DNA of 64,000 nt, taken from contig DASVQC010000098.1 of the NCBI GenBank assembly GCA_036389335.1, forward strand, positions 62,001-126,000, read 5' to 3'. The translations under genes were made by a program, and so were the position numbers. The notes under the pieces were generated by a model that saw nothing but the letters and a program-made list of their open reading frames with translations, made no database searches and was not told the origin of the DNA. This document shows positions 34,077 to 41,318 of this stretch, piece after piece (position 1 is the first letter of the stretch; each line of letters starts with the position of its first letter). Origin of the DNA: JAIVGV01 sp036389335. GTDB taxonomy: Bacteria > Acidobacteriota > Blastocatellia > Pyrinomonadales > Pyrinomonadaceae.

Positions 34077-35375
34077 GTGTCAATCCCGCGCGGCAGAGGT
34101 ACGGCGCGAGAATCCCCGCAGCCGCGGCTGTCGCGGGGATTTTTTTTACGCGCGCGCGCCGCCGCTCAACTGCTCGCCGTCGCCGCCGCCGCGCTCGCCT
34201 TCGTCGCGCCGCGCGCGGGCCGGGCCTCCCTCCTCACGACGACCGGCGCGGCGCAGACGCGCGCGCGACGGACGCCGCGGGCCGCGCGCGGCTACTCCCG
34301 CTTCTCGCACGCGAGCGCGAGCCATCTCAAGCGCGACTGCGCCTCGTGCCACCGCATCGCCTCGTTCGAGCGGCCCGACGTCGAGGACTTCCCCGATCAC
34401 CCCTCGTGCGTCGAGTGCCACCGCCGGCAGTTCTTCACGGGCGCGCGCCCGGCCATCTGCGCGAACTGCCACACGGTCGTCGCGCCGCGCGGCGGGGCGC
34501 GCTTCGCGTTCCCGAAGCCGGGCGGGGCCGCCGAGTTCGCGGACGTGTTCCCGCACGCCAACCACGTCAAGACGACCTCGCTCATCCAGTTCAAGCGCGT
34601 GCTCGGCGAGAAGGCGAACACGCAGGCGAGCTGCCTCTACTGCCACAAGATCGACGCGGCGAAGCGCGACGCCCCGCGGGGCGTTAACGCCTACGCGCCG
34701 CCGCCGGGCACGTTCATGACGACGCCGACGAGCCACGCCACGTGCTTCCAATGCCACTGGCGCAAGGAGGTGGCGAACCGCGACCAGCCGCCGCTCGCCG
34801 ACGAGTGCGCGCGCTGCCACCGCGGCGTCGCCTCGGGCGGCGTCGTCTTTGAAGCCGTCAACGCGGGCGCGAACGTCGTAAGAGCGCCGGGGCAGATTCC
34901 CGCCGCGCCGGGTTCGGCCCCGCGCGCGTGGGCCGCGCCGGAACGTATCGTGCCGAAGTTCGTCCACGAGACGGAGTCGCACAAGAAGAAATTAAACGAC
35001 GAAGGCAAAGAGGTCGCGATCACCTGCTTGCAGTGCCACGCCGCCGCGCGGAAGGCCGCGACGCTCGAAGCCCTGCGCCTCGGGGAGAACCGCGCGGGGC
35101 TTCCGACCTGTTCGTCGTCGGCCTGCCACACGGCGCTCGCGGGCACGGCGCAACTGAAGCTCTCTGTCTACCGCGAGCTGCGCGAGCGCGCGAAGGACGC
35201 GAAGTTCGACTGCGCGCTCTGCCACACGCCGCCCGCGAGCCTCTCCGCCGAAGCCCCTTGCAGCCACTACGCCGTCGTCCTCGCCGCCGCGACCAAGGAG
35301 GGCAAGGGGACTAAAGGGATCGAGCAGATCACGCCGCCGCGCTGCGCCGCCGAGCCGAAGAAGGGGACGCCTTGA
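34077..35375 (+). CDS. Multiheme cytochrome c, eight CXXCH plus one CX4CH
   Basis: 432 residues, GTG start at 34077 with AGCAGG six bases before it. No ATG, GTG or TTG lies between here and the signal segment (LLAVAAAALAFVAPRAG), so this start is required. Haem sites: CASCH, CVECH, CANCH, CLYCH, CFQCH, CARCH, CLQCH and CALCH, plus CSSSACH, a CX4CH site known in some cytochrome c3-type proteins. Many additional His could be distal ligands. Periplasmic. It overlaps the following cytochrome gene by TTGA, so both are made together. An intrinsic terminator-like hairpin lies inside its first 25 codons, which may make expression depend on translation. Electron transfer role; partners inferred from neighbours. 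Confidence 0.88.
   Translation: MSIPRGRGTARESPQPRLSRGFFLRARAAAQLLAVAAAALAFVAPRAGRASLLTTTGAAQTRARRTPRAARGYSRFSHASASHLKRDCASCHRIASFERPDVEDFPDHPSCVECHRRQFFTGARPAICANCHTVVAPRGGARFAFPKPGGAAEFADVFPHANHVKTTSLIQFKRVLGEKANTQASCLYCHKIDAAKRDAPRGVNAYAPPPGTFMTTPTSHATCFQCHWRKEVANRDQPPLADECARCHRGVASGGVVFEAVNAGANVVRAPGQIPAAPGSAPRAWAAPERIVPKFVHETESHKKKLNDEGKEVAITCLQCHAAARKAATLEALRLGENRAGLPTCSSSACHTALAGTAQLKLSVYRELRERAKDAKFDCALCHTPPASLSAEAPCSHYAVVLAAATKEGKGTKGIEQITPPRCAAEPKKGTP
34111..34147 (+). terminator. Terminator-like hairpin inside the start of a cytochrome gene
   Basis: Stem AATCCCCGC (34111-34119) with GCGGGGATT (34133-34141), inner palindrome AGCCGCGGCT, then eight T in all (34140-34147). It overlaps codons 12-23 of the cytochrome gene. 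Could be an attenuator. Confidence 0.7.
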
Positions 35376-36289
35376 GCGGGCACGCGCACAAGTGGTCGCC
35401 GCCCGCGCGCCGCGCGCGGGCTCGTCTCGCCATCGCCGCGTGCTGCGCCGCCGCGTCGCTCGCGCTGACGGGCCTCGCGGGTCGGCGCGGCGCGACCGCC
35501 GACGCCGGGCCGCGCGCGCCGGCTGCGTCGTTCGCGGTCGCGCCCCGCGGCGAAACAGACTTCTCCAAGTTCTCGCACGCCAGCCAGCGCCACGCCTCGC
35601 TCGCGTGCGCCTCGTGCCACGCGCGCGCGGCTGACAACTCGGCGCAGCCGCGCCTGCCCGGCCACAAAGCCTGCACCGGCTGTCACCTCCCGCAGTTCGT
35701 CACGCCGAACTCGCCGCTCTGCTTCGTCTGCCACGACGGCGTGGAAGGGGAGAACCCGGCGGTCAAAAACTTCCCGCCCATACGCAGCTTCGCCGCGCGC
35801 TTCGACCACGCGCAGCACGGCGCGGGCGCGGCCCGCCCGAAGGAAGGCTGCGCCGCCTGCCACCGGCCAGCCGCCAGCCGCCCCGCCGCGCTCACGATCC
35901 CCGCGGGCTTCGCCGCCCACTCAAACTGCTACTCCTGCCACACGCCCGACGCGCGCTCCGCCGGGCGCGACATCGCGGCCTGCGGCACGTGCCACACCGC
36001 GTCGGCGAGTTTCTTCCGCACCCCGGCGCTCGCGCCCGCCTTCCGCGTCGGCTTCAGCCACGCGGCGCACGGCGCGCGGCAGCGCCTCTCCTGCGCCGAC
36101 TGCCACCGCGCGCGCGCCGGGCTCCCGCAGTCGCGGCAGGTCTCCGCGCCGCTCGCCGCCGAGCACTTCCGGAGCGAGCGCGCCCAGAGTTGCCTGACGT
36201 GCCACGACAACCGCCGCGCCTTCGGCGACGCGAGCTTCCGCGATTGCAGCCGCTGCCACAAAGGGCAGACGTTCCGCCGCGGCGGTTGA
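35372..36289 (+). CDS. Nonaheme cytochrome c
   Basis: 305 residues, TTG start overlapping the previous stop (TTGA). A signal segment (RLAIAACCAAASLALTGLAG) leads to a periplasmic protein. Nine CXXCH sites: CASCH, CTGCH, CFVCH, CAACH, CYSCH, CGTCH, CADCH, CLTCH and CSRCH. Repeats of the type FSHASQRHASLACASCH and FSHAAHGARQRLSCADCH give the upstream His expected to coordinate each iron from the distal side, as in cytochrome c3/c7-type units. It is coupled to the cytochrome encoded upstream. Most likely part of the same electron chain as the tetraheme protein that follows after 200 bases. Confidence 0.9.
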   Translation: MSGHAHKWSPPARRARARLAIAACCAAASLALTGLAGRRGATADAGPRAPAASFAVAPRGETDFSKFSHASQRHASLACASCHARAADNSAQPRLPGHKACTGCHLPQFVTPNSPLCFVCHDGVEGENPAVKNFPPIRSFAARFDHAQHGAGAARPKEGCAACHRPAASRPAALTIPAGFAAHSNCYSCHTPDARSAGRDIAACGTCHTASASFFRTPALAPAFRVGFSHAAHGARQRLSCADCHRARAGLPQSRQVSAPLAAEHFRSERAQSCLTCHDNRRAFGDASFRDCSRCHKGQTFRRGG

Positions 36290-36344
36290 GCGAATCGGGC
36301 CGGGGCTTGGTCAGCGCCGATTGAAGGGCAAGCGGCCGACAAAA

Positions 36345-36374
36345 TTGACAAGGCTTCGCGGCGGGTCTTAATAT
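36345..36374 (+). promoter_or_regulatory. Strong sigma70-type promoter for the tetraheme gene
   Basis: TTGACA at 36345-36350 and TAATAT at 36369-36374 (18-base spacer; TTAATA one base earlier gives 17). This is the closest match to consensus in the window and lies about 115 bases before the tetraheme gene. Confidence 0.65.
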
Positions 36375-36489
36375 CGATCCCGGTCGAAGCTCATCAACGC
36401 AGCCGGCGGTCGTCCTCTTAAAGTTTCTTTCTCCCCGAAGTCGGCGGACGCGAGACTCCAACACCATTCGACGAGGGAAGAGACTCAAC

Positions 36490-37065
36490 ATGAAAACCCT
36501 GCTCGCGTGCGGCGCGGCGTCGGCGCTCCTCGCGCTCTCGCTCTTCGGCGGCACGCGCACGACGCTCGCCGTCGGCGCGCTCCTCTTCGACGGCAAGACG
36601 CAGCCCAAAGAGGTCGTCCTCAACAAGAGCCCGAAGACGGCGAAGAGCCCGGACAAGAACGCCGTCCCGTTCAACCACGAGAACCACGCGACGAAGAACT
36701 ACGGCGCGGACATGAAGTCCGTGATGGGCTGCGCCGAGTGTCACCACACCGATCAGCCGAAGTCCGCCCTCAAAGGCGTGCTCAAGACTTCGGAGCGCGA
36801 CGAGACGCTGACCGCGGCGCTCCTCCTGAAGCCCGACGCGCGGCCCGTCAAGTCGTGCGCCTCGTGCCACGCTCAGGAGGGCGTGAAGCCGCCGGGCCTC
36901 GCGGCGAACCCGGAGGTGACGTACCCCGAAGAGTCCGACCCGCTCACGATGACGAGCGAGGAGGCTTTCCACCACAACTGCAACACGTGCCACGAGTCGG
37001 TCAAGAAGTTGAAGGCCGACACCAAAGCTCCGACGACCTGCGCCGCGTGCCACAGCGGCAAGTGA
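36490..37065 (+). CDS. Tetraheme cytochrome c3-type protein
   Basis: 191 residues. Signal peptide (LLACGAASALLALSLFGG). Four CXXCH sites: CAECH, CASCH, CNTCH and CAACH, with distal-ligand candidates in FNHENHATKNYG and AFHHNCNTCH, as expected for class III (c3/c7) cytochromes. A well-matched promoter precedes it, so it may be expressed separately and more highly than the two larger cytochromes upstream. Its small size suits a mobile periplasmic carrier between the membrane complexes of this locus. A family A palindrome follows, then a lipoprotein gene. Confidence 0.9.
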   Translation: MKTLLACGAASALLALSLFGGTRTTLAVGALLFDGKTQPKEVVLNKSPKTAKSPDKNAVPFNHENHATKNYGADMKSVMGCAECHHTDQPKSALKGVLKTSERDETLTAALLLKPDARPVKSCASCHAQEGVKPPGLAANPEVTYPEESDPLTMTSEEAFHHNCNTCHESVKKLKADTKAPTTCAACHSGK

Positions 37066-37119
37066 GGCGGGGCCGGGCGCGACTTCAGAAAGAGAGTAGT
37101 GATCTTAATTAGAGCTTTT

Positions 37120-37215
37120 CTCTGTGCGCCCTCTGTGTACCCTGTGCCTCTGTGGTGAGGTAAGGATCAGAAGCACTCACCACAGAGGCACAGAGCACAC
37201 GGAGGCGGTACAGAG
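37120..37215. repeat. Family A inverted repeat, copy 3
   Basis: Arms 37120-37159 and 37176-37215, words CTCTGTG/CACAGAG, loop-proximal CTCACCAC. Between the tetraheme gene and the lipoprotein gene, both plus strand. Confidence 0.93.
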
Positions 37216-37272
37216 TTGAATTTAAATCAGGACACTACTAGAAAGCGCCGCCCGGCGGAAACGGAAAACCGT

Positions 37273-37794
37273 ATGACACGCACGCTACTCGCAACCGCCC
37301 TCGCCGCCCTCGCCTCTCTCGCGCTGGCCGCCTCCGGGTGCAACAAGTCTCAGCCAGCCGCCAACGCCGCGAACGCTTCGTCCGCCCGGACAGCCGCGCC
37401 GGCCAGTAGCCCGCAGACGGTGGTCGTCCCGCCGGTCGCCGCGGCGCACGGCGGCGGGGCCGCGGCCCCCTCCGCCGCGAGCGGCAGCACTTCGGGAGCG
37501 CCGGGCATGCCGACGCCGGAGCTGGACGCGAAGATCGCGAAGGCGGAGGCGAAGGCGAAGGCGGCGGGCGCGTCGGAGGCCGACCGGAAGGCGGCGGCGG
37601 CGGCGTACGCCGCGCGCGCCGACGTTTACTACAACGCGCAGCAGCCGATGCTCTACAAGTTCGCGCTCGGGGACTTCCGCCGCGCCCTCCGCTACGATCC
37701 GGGCAACGCCGACGCCCGCGCGAAGCTCGATCAGATCGTCTCGATCTACCAGTCGATGGGCAAGCCCGTCCCGACGAACGGTCAGGAACAGTGA
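37273..37794 (+). CDS. Predicted lipoprotein with TPR-like C-terminus
   Basis: 173 residues from the ATG at 37273, chosen because it starts a lipoprotein signal (LLATALAALASLALAASGC, lipidated Cys at about residue 23); the open frame extends into the palindrome upstream but that start gives a poor leader. A long Ala/Ser/Pro/Gly-rich linker follows. The C-terminal 80 residues are helical: PELDAKIAKAEAKAKAAG, YAARADVYYNAQQPMLYKFA and LGDFRRALRYDPGNADARAK, the last resembling a TPR unit. Located at the end of the plus-strand cytochrome set, facing the oxidoreductase gene. Could be an assembly or docking factor; function unknown. Confidence 0.75.
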   Translation: MTRTLLATALAALASLALAASGCNKSQPAANAANASSARTAAPASSPQTVVVPPVAAAHGGGAAAPSAASGSTSGAPGMPTPELDAKIAKAEAKAKAAGASEADRKAAAAAYAARADVYYNAQQPMLYKFALGDFRRALRYDPGNADARAKLDQIVSIYQSMGKPVPTNGQEQ

Positions 37795-37835
37795 AGTAAG
37801 GTTCGACTAAACAGGGAGAACCCTGCGAGTTTGTC

Positions 37836-38054
37836 GAGCCCGCGCGAGCGGGCGGAAGAGAGTAGTCCGCGGCGTGAGCCGTGGGGAGAAGCGACAAGAA
37901 AGGTCAAGAGCCCCCGGAGGGGGCGGAAGAAATCCGGCGGATGTAACCCGCGCGTCGAATCTCTCCCGCCCCCTCCGGGGGCTCTCTTTTTTTACCCGCC
38001 TGTCCCCACGGCCCACGCCACGGGCTACATTCTGCCGCCCGCTCGCGCGGGCTC
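37836..38054. repeat. Large nested palindrome between converging genes
   Basis: Outer arms 37836-37855 and 38035-38054 are 20-base exact complements. A middle pair (around 37862-37890 and 38000-38030) is strongly but not fully complementary. Inner arms 37908-37926 and 37966-37984 are 19-base exact complements, the right one followed by a run of T. Each arm is also a small hairpin, for example GCCCGC-GCGA-GCGGGC and CCGCGGC-GTGA-GCCGTGG with GNRA-type loops. This resembles paired REP elements (BIME-like) and could end transcription from both sides. Confidence 0.9.
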
Positions 38055-38118
38055 TCTGCGTGCTGACGGCTGACTGCCGGCGGCTCTGTTCTTTAATCGG
38101 GCGCGGCGTGTGTGCGCG

Positions 38119-39672
38119 TCATCCTATCTTGATCCCCATCGACCTCAGAAACTCCGTCGGTCGCTCGCCCCCGATCAGCGCGAAGACGAGATCGTTTTCG
38201 ACGGTCGCGATCTCCTCGCCCGTGCGCGCGTTCATCAGCACGACCTCGCCCGCGCGCACCTCCCTGATCGCCGCGCCGAAGTAGGGCCTGATCAGGCCGG
38301 CGTCGATGCAGTCGTACACCAGCACCTTATTCTCGAACTTGAGATCGTTCTTGAAGTCGCCGCGGACGACGAGCGAGACCTCGTTGGCCTCCCCGGTCGG
38401 GCGCGGCGCGATCCGGTCGCCGTCGCGCCGCGCCGCCAGATCGATGGCCGCCTCGATGGCCGAGTTGCCCGCGCCGACCACCAGCACCTTGCGCCCGCGC
38501 AACTGCCGCGCGTCCGCGAGCCTGTACCTCACCTTGTCCTCCGGGCGACCGCCGCGCACGTTCTGCAAGTCCTCGCCGGGCACGCCCAGACGCTTCGCCG
38601 TCCCGCGGTTGCCGAGCGCGAGGACGACGCGGCGCGCGCGGTACGCGCGCGGCTCGTTGGCCTCGCCCGCCTCCGTCTCCAGCAGGAAGTAGTCGCCGTC
38701 GTCGGCGCGGCGCACGGCCTTGCAGCCCTCCCGCTCGTTCACCGCCACGCCGCGCGCGAGCATCGTCCGCTTCCACGCCTCGATCAGCTCCTCGCGCCGT
38801 AAGCCCGCCCCGGGGACTTCGATGCCGCCGCGCGACTCCATCGTCTCCGGCTTGAAGTAGACGTACTTGCCCGCCGGGTACGACTCGATGGTCGCGAGCA
38901 CGCCGTCCTGTTCGAGCGCGACGTAGCGCAGGCCCGCCTGCGCCGCGACGACCGCCGCGGAGAGCCCCGCGGGGCCGACGCCGATGATCGCCACGTCCAG
39001 TTCGGCCTTCGCCTCGGGCGGCGACGCGCGGAGGTCTTCGACGACGTGGCGGATCACGTCCGCGCCCTCGTTGGCGGCGTTCTTGATGAGCGGGACGCCC
39101 GACACGTCGCCGACGATGTAGCAGCCCGCGACGTTCGTCATGAACCGCGCGTCGCGCTCCGGCACTTTGCGCTGCGGGATGACCTTGCTCGTGTTGACGA
39201 CGATGCAGGCCTTCGGGCTGACGGGGCACTCGACCTGACACGACGTGTCTTCCACACACTGCTCGCGCGCGATGGGCGTGGCGAAGCCGTCGACGATGGC
39301 GAGCACGTCGTGCGGGCAAGCCTCGACGCAGGCGTGGCAGCCGATGCAGCGTTCGGTGACGATGACGGGGTGCGGGTAGAGCGGCCCCGCCGGGTCGTAC
39401 TTCTCGCGCAGCTCTTCCGTCAGCTCCTGAGTGTTCTGCGTCTCAGCCGACTCGCCCGCGGGCGGCTCTGCGATCCGGCGGCGCGCGCGGGCCGCATCGG
39501 CGAGCGCGAAGCCGACGCCGCAGAGCGCGAGCACGAGCGACGCGCCCGCCCACCCGTACCAAGGGAGGCCGCCCGGCAGGTTCCCCGCGCCCGACAGGCC
39601 CCCGCCCCGCAAGCTGACGCACGTGAGCAGCGCGAGGGCGGCGAGGACGAAGATCAGTTGCGACTTTCTCAT
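38119..39672 (-). CDS. Membrane-bound Fe-S/FAD NAD(P)-type oxidoreductase
   Basis: 517 residues. Two N-terminal hydrophobic stretches (QLIFVLAALALLTCV and WYGWAGASLVLALCGVGFAL) anchor it. Next is a ferredoxin domain: CIGCHACVEACP and, further on, CVEDTSCQVECPVSPKAC, enough for two 4Fe-4S clusters. The C-terminal 330 residues are a thioredoxin-reductase-like flavoprotein with two dinucleotide sites, GVGPAGLSAA (FAD) and GAGNSAIEAA (NAD(P)). CIGCH is a cluster ligand here and not a haem site because it continues in the ferredoxin spacing. It could pass electrons between NAD(P)H and the quinone pool or the cytochromes of the locus. It is downstream of the FHA-cytochrome gene on the same strand. 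Confidence 0.88.
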   Translation of the reverse strand: MRKSQLIFVLAALALLTCVSLRGGGLSGAGNLPGGLPWYGWAGASLVLALCGVGFALADAARARRRIAEPPAGESAETQNTQELTEELREKYDPAGPLYPHPVIVTERCIGCHACVEACPHDVLAIVDGFATPIAREQCVEDTSCQVECPVSPKACIVVNTSKVIPQRKVPERDARFMTNVAGCYIVGDVSGVPLIKNAANEGADVIRHVVEDLRASPPEAKAELDVAIIGVGPAGLSAAVVAAQAGLRYVALEQDGVLATIESYPAGKYVYFKPETMESRGGIEVPGAGLRREELIEAWKRTMLARGVAVNEREGCKAVRRADDGDYFLLETEAGEANEPRAYRARRVVLALGNRGTAKRLGVPGEDLQNVRGGRPEDKVRYRLADARQLRGRKVLVVGAGNSAIEAAIDLAARRDGDRIAPRPTGEANEVSLVVRGDFKNDLKFENKVLVYDCIDAGLIRPYFGAAIREVRAGEVVLMNARTGEEIATVENDLVFALIGGERPTEFLRSMGIKIG

Positions 39673-39711
39673 GCTCGTGGAAAGAGAGAGGGCGACGTAA
39701 TTTGATTTCTA

Positions 39712-39807
39712 CTCCGTGCCCCCTCCGTGTCCTCCGTGTCTCCGTGGTGAAGTATGGATCAGAAACACTCACCACGCAGTCACAGAGATCACGGAGGGCG
39801 CACGGAG
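39712..39807. repeat. Family A inverted repeat, copy 4
   Basis: Arms 39712-39750 and 39768-39807, words CTCCGTG/CACGGAG. Lies between the FHA-cytochrome stop and the oxidoreductase start, both minus strand, so here it precedes a gene. Confidence 0.9.
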
Positions 39808-39873
39808 AAAGGCTGACGCCATGACTCTACAAAAAAGAGACGGCGCGGTCGAAGAGTTCACGACGCGCGCCCG

Positions 39874-41292
39874 CTAGCGTTGCGTTAGAAGCGCGGCCCC
39901 GCGGGGCCGCCGGTCGCCCGCGTGCTCGACGTGGCAGGAGGCGCAGTCGGGCGCGTTGGCCGCGACGAGGGCGCGGCCCGTTTGATCGTCAACTCTGCCG
40001 TCGTGGCAGAGCGCGCAGGTGGTGCGCGGCGTGGCGCGGTCGAGCGTCGCGCCGAGCGACTTGTGACAGCTCGAACAGGTCAGCTCGCCGGCCTCGTTGC
40101 TCTTCAGACCCGCGGCGGCGCGGACGCGGTGCAGGTGCAGCGCGTGGAACTGCACGCCGCGCCGCGCGTCCTCGGTCGTCGCCTTCCACGTCGTTAAAAG
40201 GTTCTTCACCTCTTCGGGCTTCGCGCCCCACTCCGCTTCGTCGAGCCCCTTCCAGTTCCAGCGCCCGCCGACGACCGGGTAGCCGAACGTCCCGCCGTGC
40301 GGCGTCGCCACGCGGCGACCGTTGTAGGTCTTCGCGTTCGCGTCGTTGTGGCAGCCGGCGCAGGTCTCTTCGCGCGCGACGCCGGGCTGGAAGTCCGCGG
40401 CGAGCGAGGCGACGGCGGGGCGGAAGCCCGCGCCGCGGTGCTCGCCGTGGCAGGCGGCGCAGCCGACGCCTGCGTCCCTGTGCGCGTCGGTCTCGCGCGC
40501 GTCGAAGGCCGCCGTCTGATGGCACGACGCGCAGCCCTCGTCCATCGTGCGCGAGAGGGCGTGGCAGGTCGTGCATGAGTTCGCGTTCGGGCGCGAGGCG
40601 ACGGCGGGCGAGGCGAGCAGGGAGGCGCGCGCGTGCGCGCCCGAGAGCGGCGCGGGGGCGAAGGCCGACGAGTAGCCGAAGGCCGCGACCGCCGTGAGGG
40701 CGGCGACGGCCGCGGTCGCCCAGAGGAAGACGGCGAACGGGTAGGGCCGCGCCAGATCGCGCGTCGGCGTCCAGTTATAGCGCGTCTTGCCGAGCTGCGC
40801 GGGCGGTCGCGGGCGCAGCTCCGAGGGGCGCGCCATCTTGCCCGCCTCGCGCTTGCGCTTCTCCCAGAACACGTCGAGCGCGGCTTGACCCGCCCCGCCC
40901 TGGTGCGGGGCGCGCGGCGCGACGGCCCCCCCGCCCACGTCTCCGACGCGCACGCCCGCCTGGTATCTGACGGTGAGCGCGCACGTCCCGCCGTCGATGC
41001 GGACGAGGATGAAGAAGGGGCCGATCTGGATCGAGTCGCCGTCGGCGAGGCGCGCTTTGCCCTCGACGAGCTTGCCGTTGAGCGTCGTGGAGTTCGAGGG
41101 GCTGAGGTGGAAGAGGTAGAAGACGCCGCCCGTCTCGCGCACGCCCGCGTGCAGCCGCGAGACGCTCGGGTGGTTTAAGCAGACCTCGCAGCCGAGCAGG
41201 CGACCGAGGGCGAGTCCGTCGGCGACGAAAGTCACCGGGTCTTGCGAGCGATCCGCGCGCGTGACGACGAATGTGCTCTCCCGGTCGATCAT
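39874..41292 (-). CDS. FHA domain fused to a heptaheme cytochrome c
   Basis: 472 residues. Residues 1-105 are an FHA domain: GRLLGCEVCLNHPSVSRLHA (conserved GR and S-x-x-H), STTLNGKLV (conserved N-G) and GDSIQIGPF. A linker of about 90 basic and Pro-rich residues leads to one membrane helix (FAVFLWATAAVAALTAVAAF, about 200-225). After it come seven CXXCH sites: CTTCH, CASCH, CAACH, CAGCH, CSSCH, CALCH and CASCH. The topology puts FHA in the cytoplasm and haems in the periplasm. FHA domains bind phosphothreonine, so this protein may link a Ser/Thr kinase signal to electron transport. It is 26 bases downstream of the cyclic-nucleotide/ferredoxin gene and probably works with it. Confidence 0.9.
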   Translation of the reverse strand: MIDRESTFVVTRADRSQDPVTFVADGLALGRLLGCEVCLNHPSVSRLHAGVRETGGVFYLFHLSPSNSTTLNGKLVEGKARLADGDSIQIGPFFILVRIDGGTCALTVRYQAGVRVGDVGGGAVAPRAPHQGGAGQAALDVFWEKRKREAGKMARPSELRPRPPAQLGKTRYNWTPTRDLARPYPFAVFLWATAAVAALTAVAAFGYSSAFAPAPLSGAHARASLLASPAVASRPNANSCTTCHALSRTMDEGCASCHQTAAFDARETDAHRDAGVGCAACHGEHRGAGFRPAVASLAADFQPGVAREETCAGCHNDANAKTYNGRRVATPHGGTFGYPVVGGRWNWKGLDEAEWGAKPEEVKNLLTTWKATTEDARRGVQFHALHLHRVRAAAGLKSNEAGELTCSSCHKSLGATLDRATPRTTCALCHDGRVDDQTGRALVAANAPDCASCHVEHAGDRRPRGAALLTQR

Positions 41293-41318
41293 TCGTGATT
41301 ACTTTAACGCCCGCGGCT

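Noticed and set aside
34019..34147. Riboswitch (c-di-GMP, TPP or cobalamin type) or SRP RNA before the cytochrome gene
   Set aside because: A promoter-like start and a terminator-like hairpin are there, but none of the conserved core sequences of these classes could be matched by eye.
39338..39355. Haem site CIGCH in the Fe-S/FAD oxidoreductase
   Set aside because: It continues as CIGCHACVEACP, the spacing of a 4Fe-4S ferredoxin cluster.
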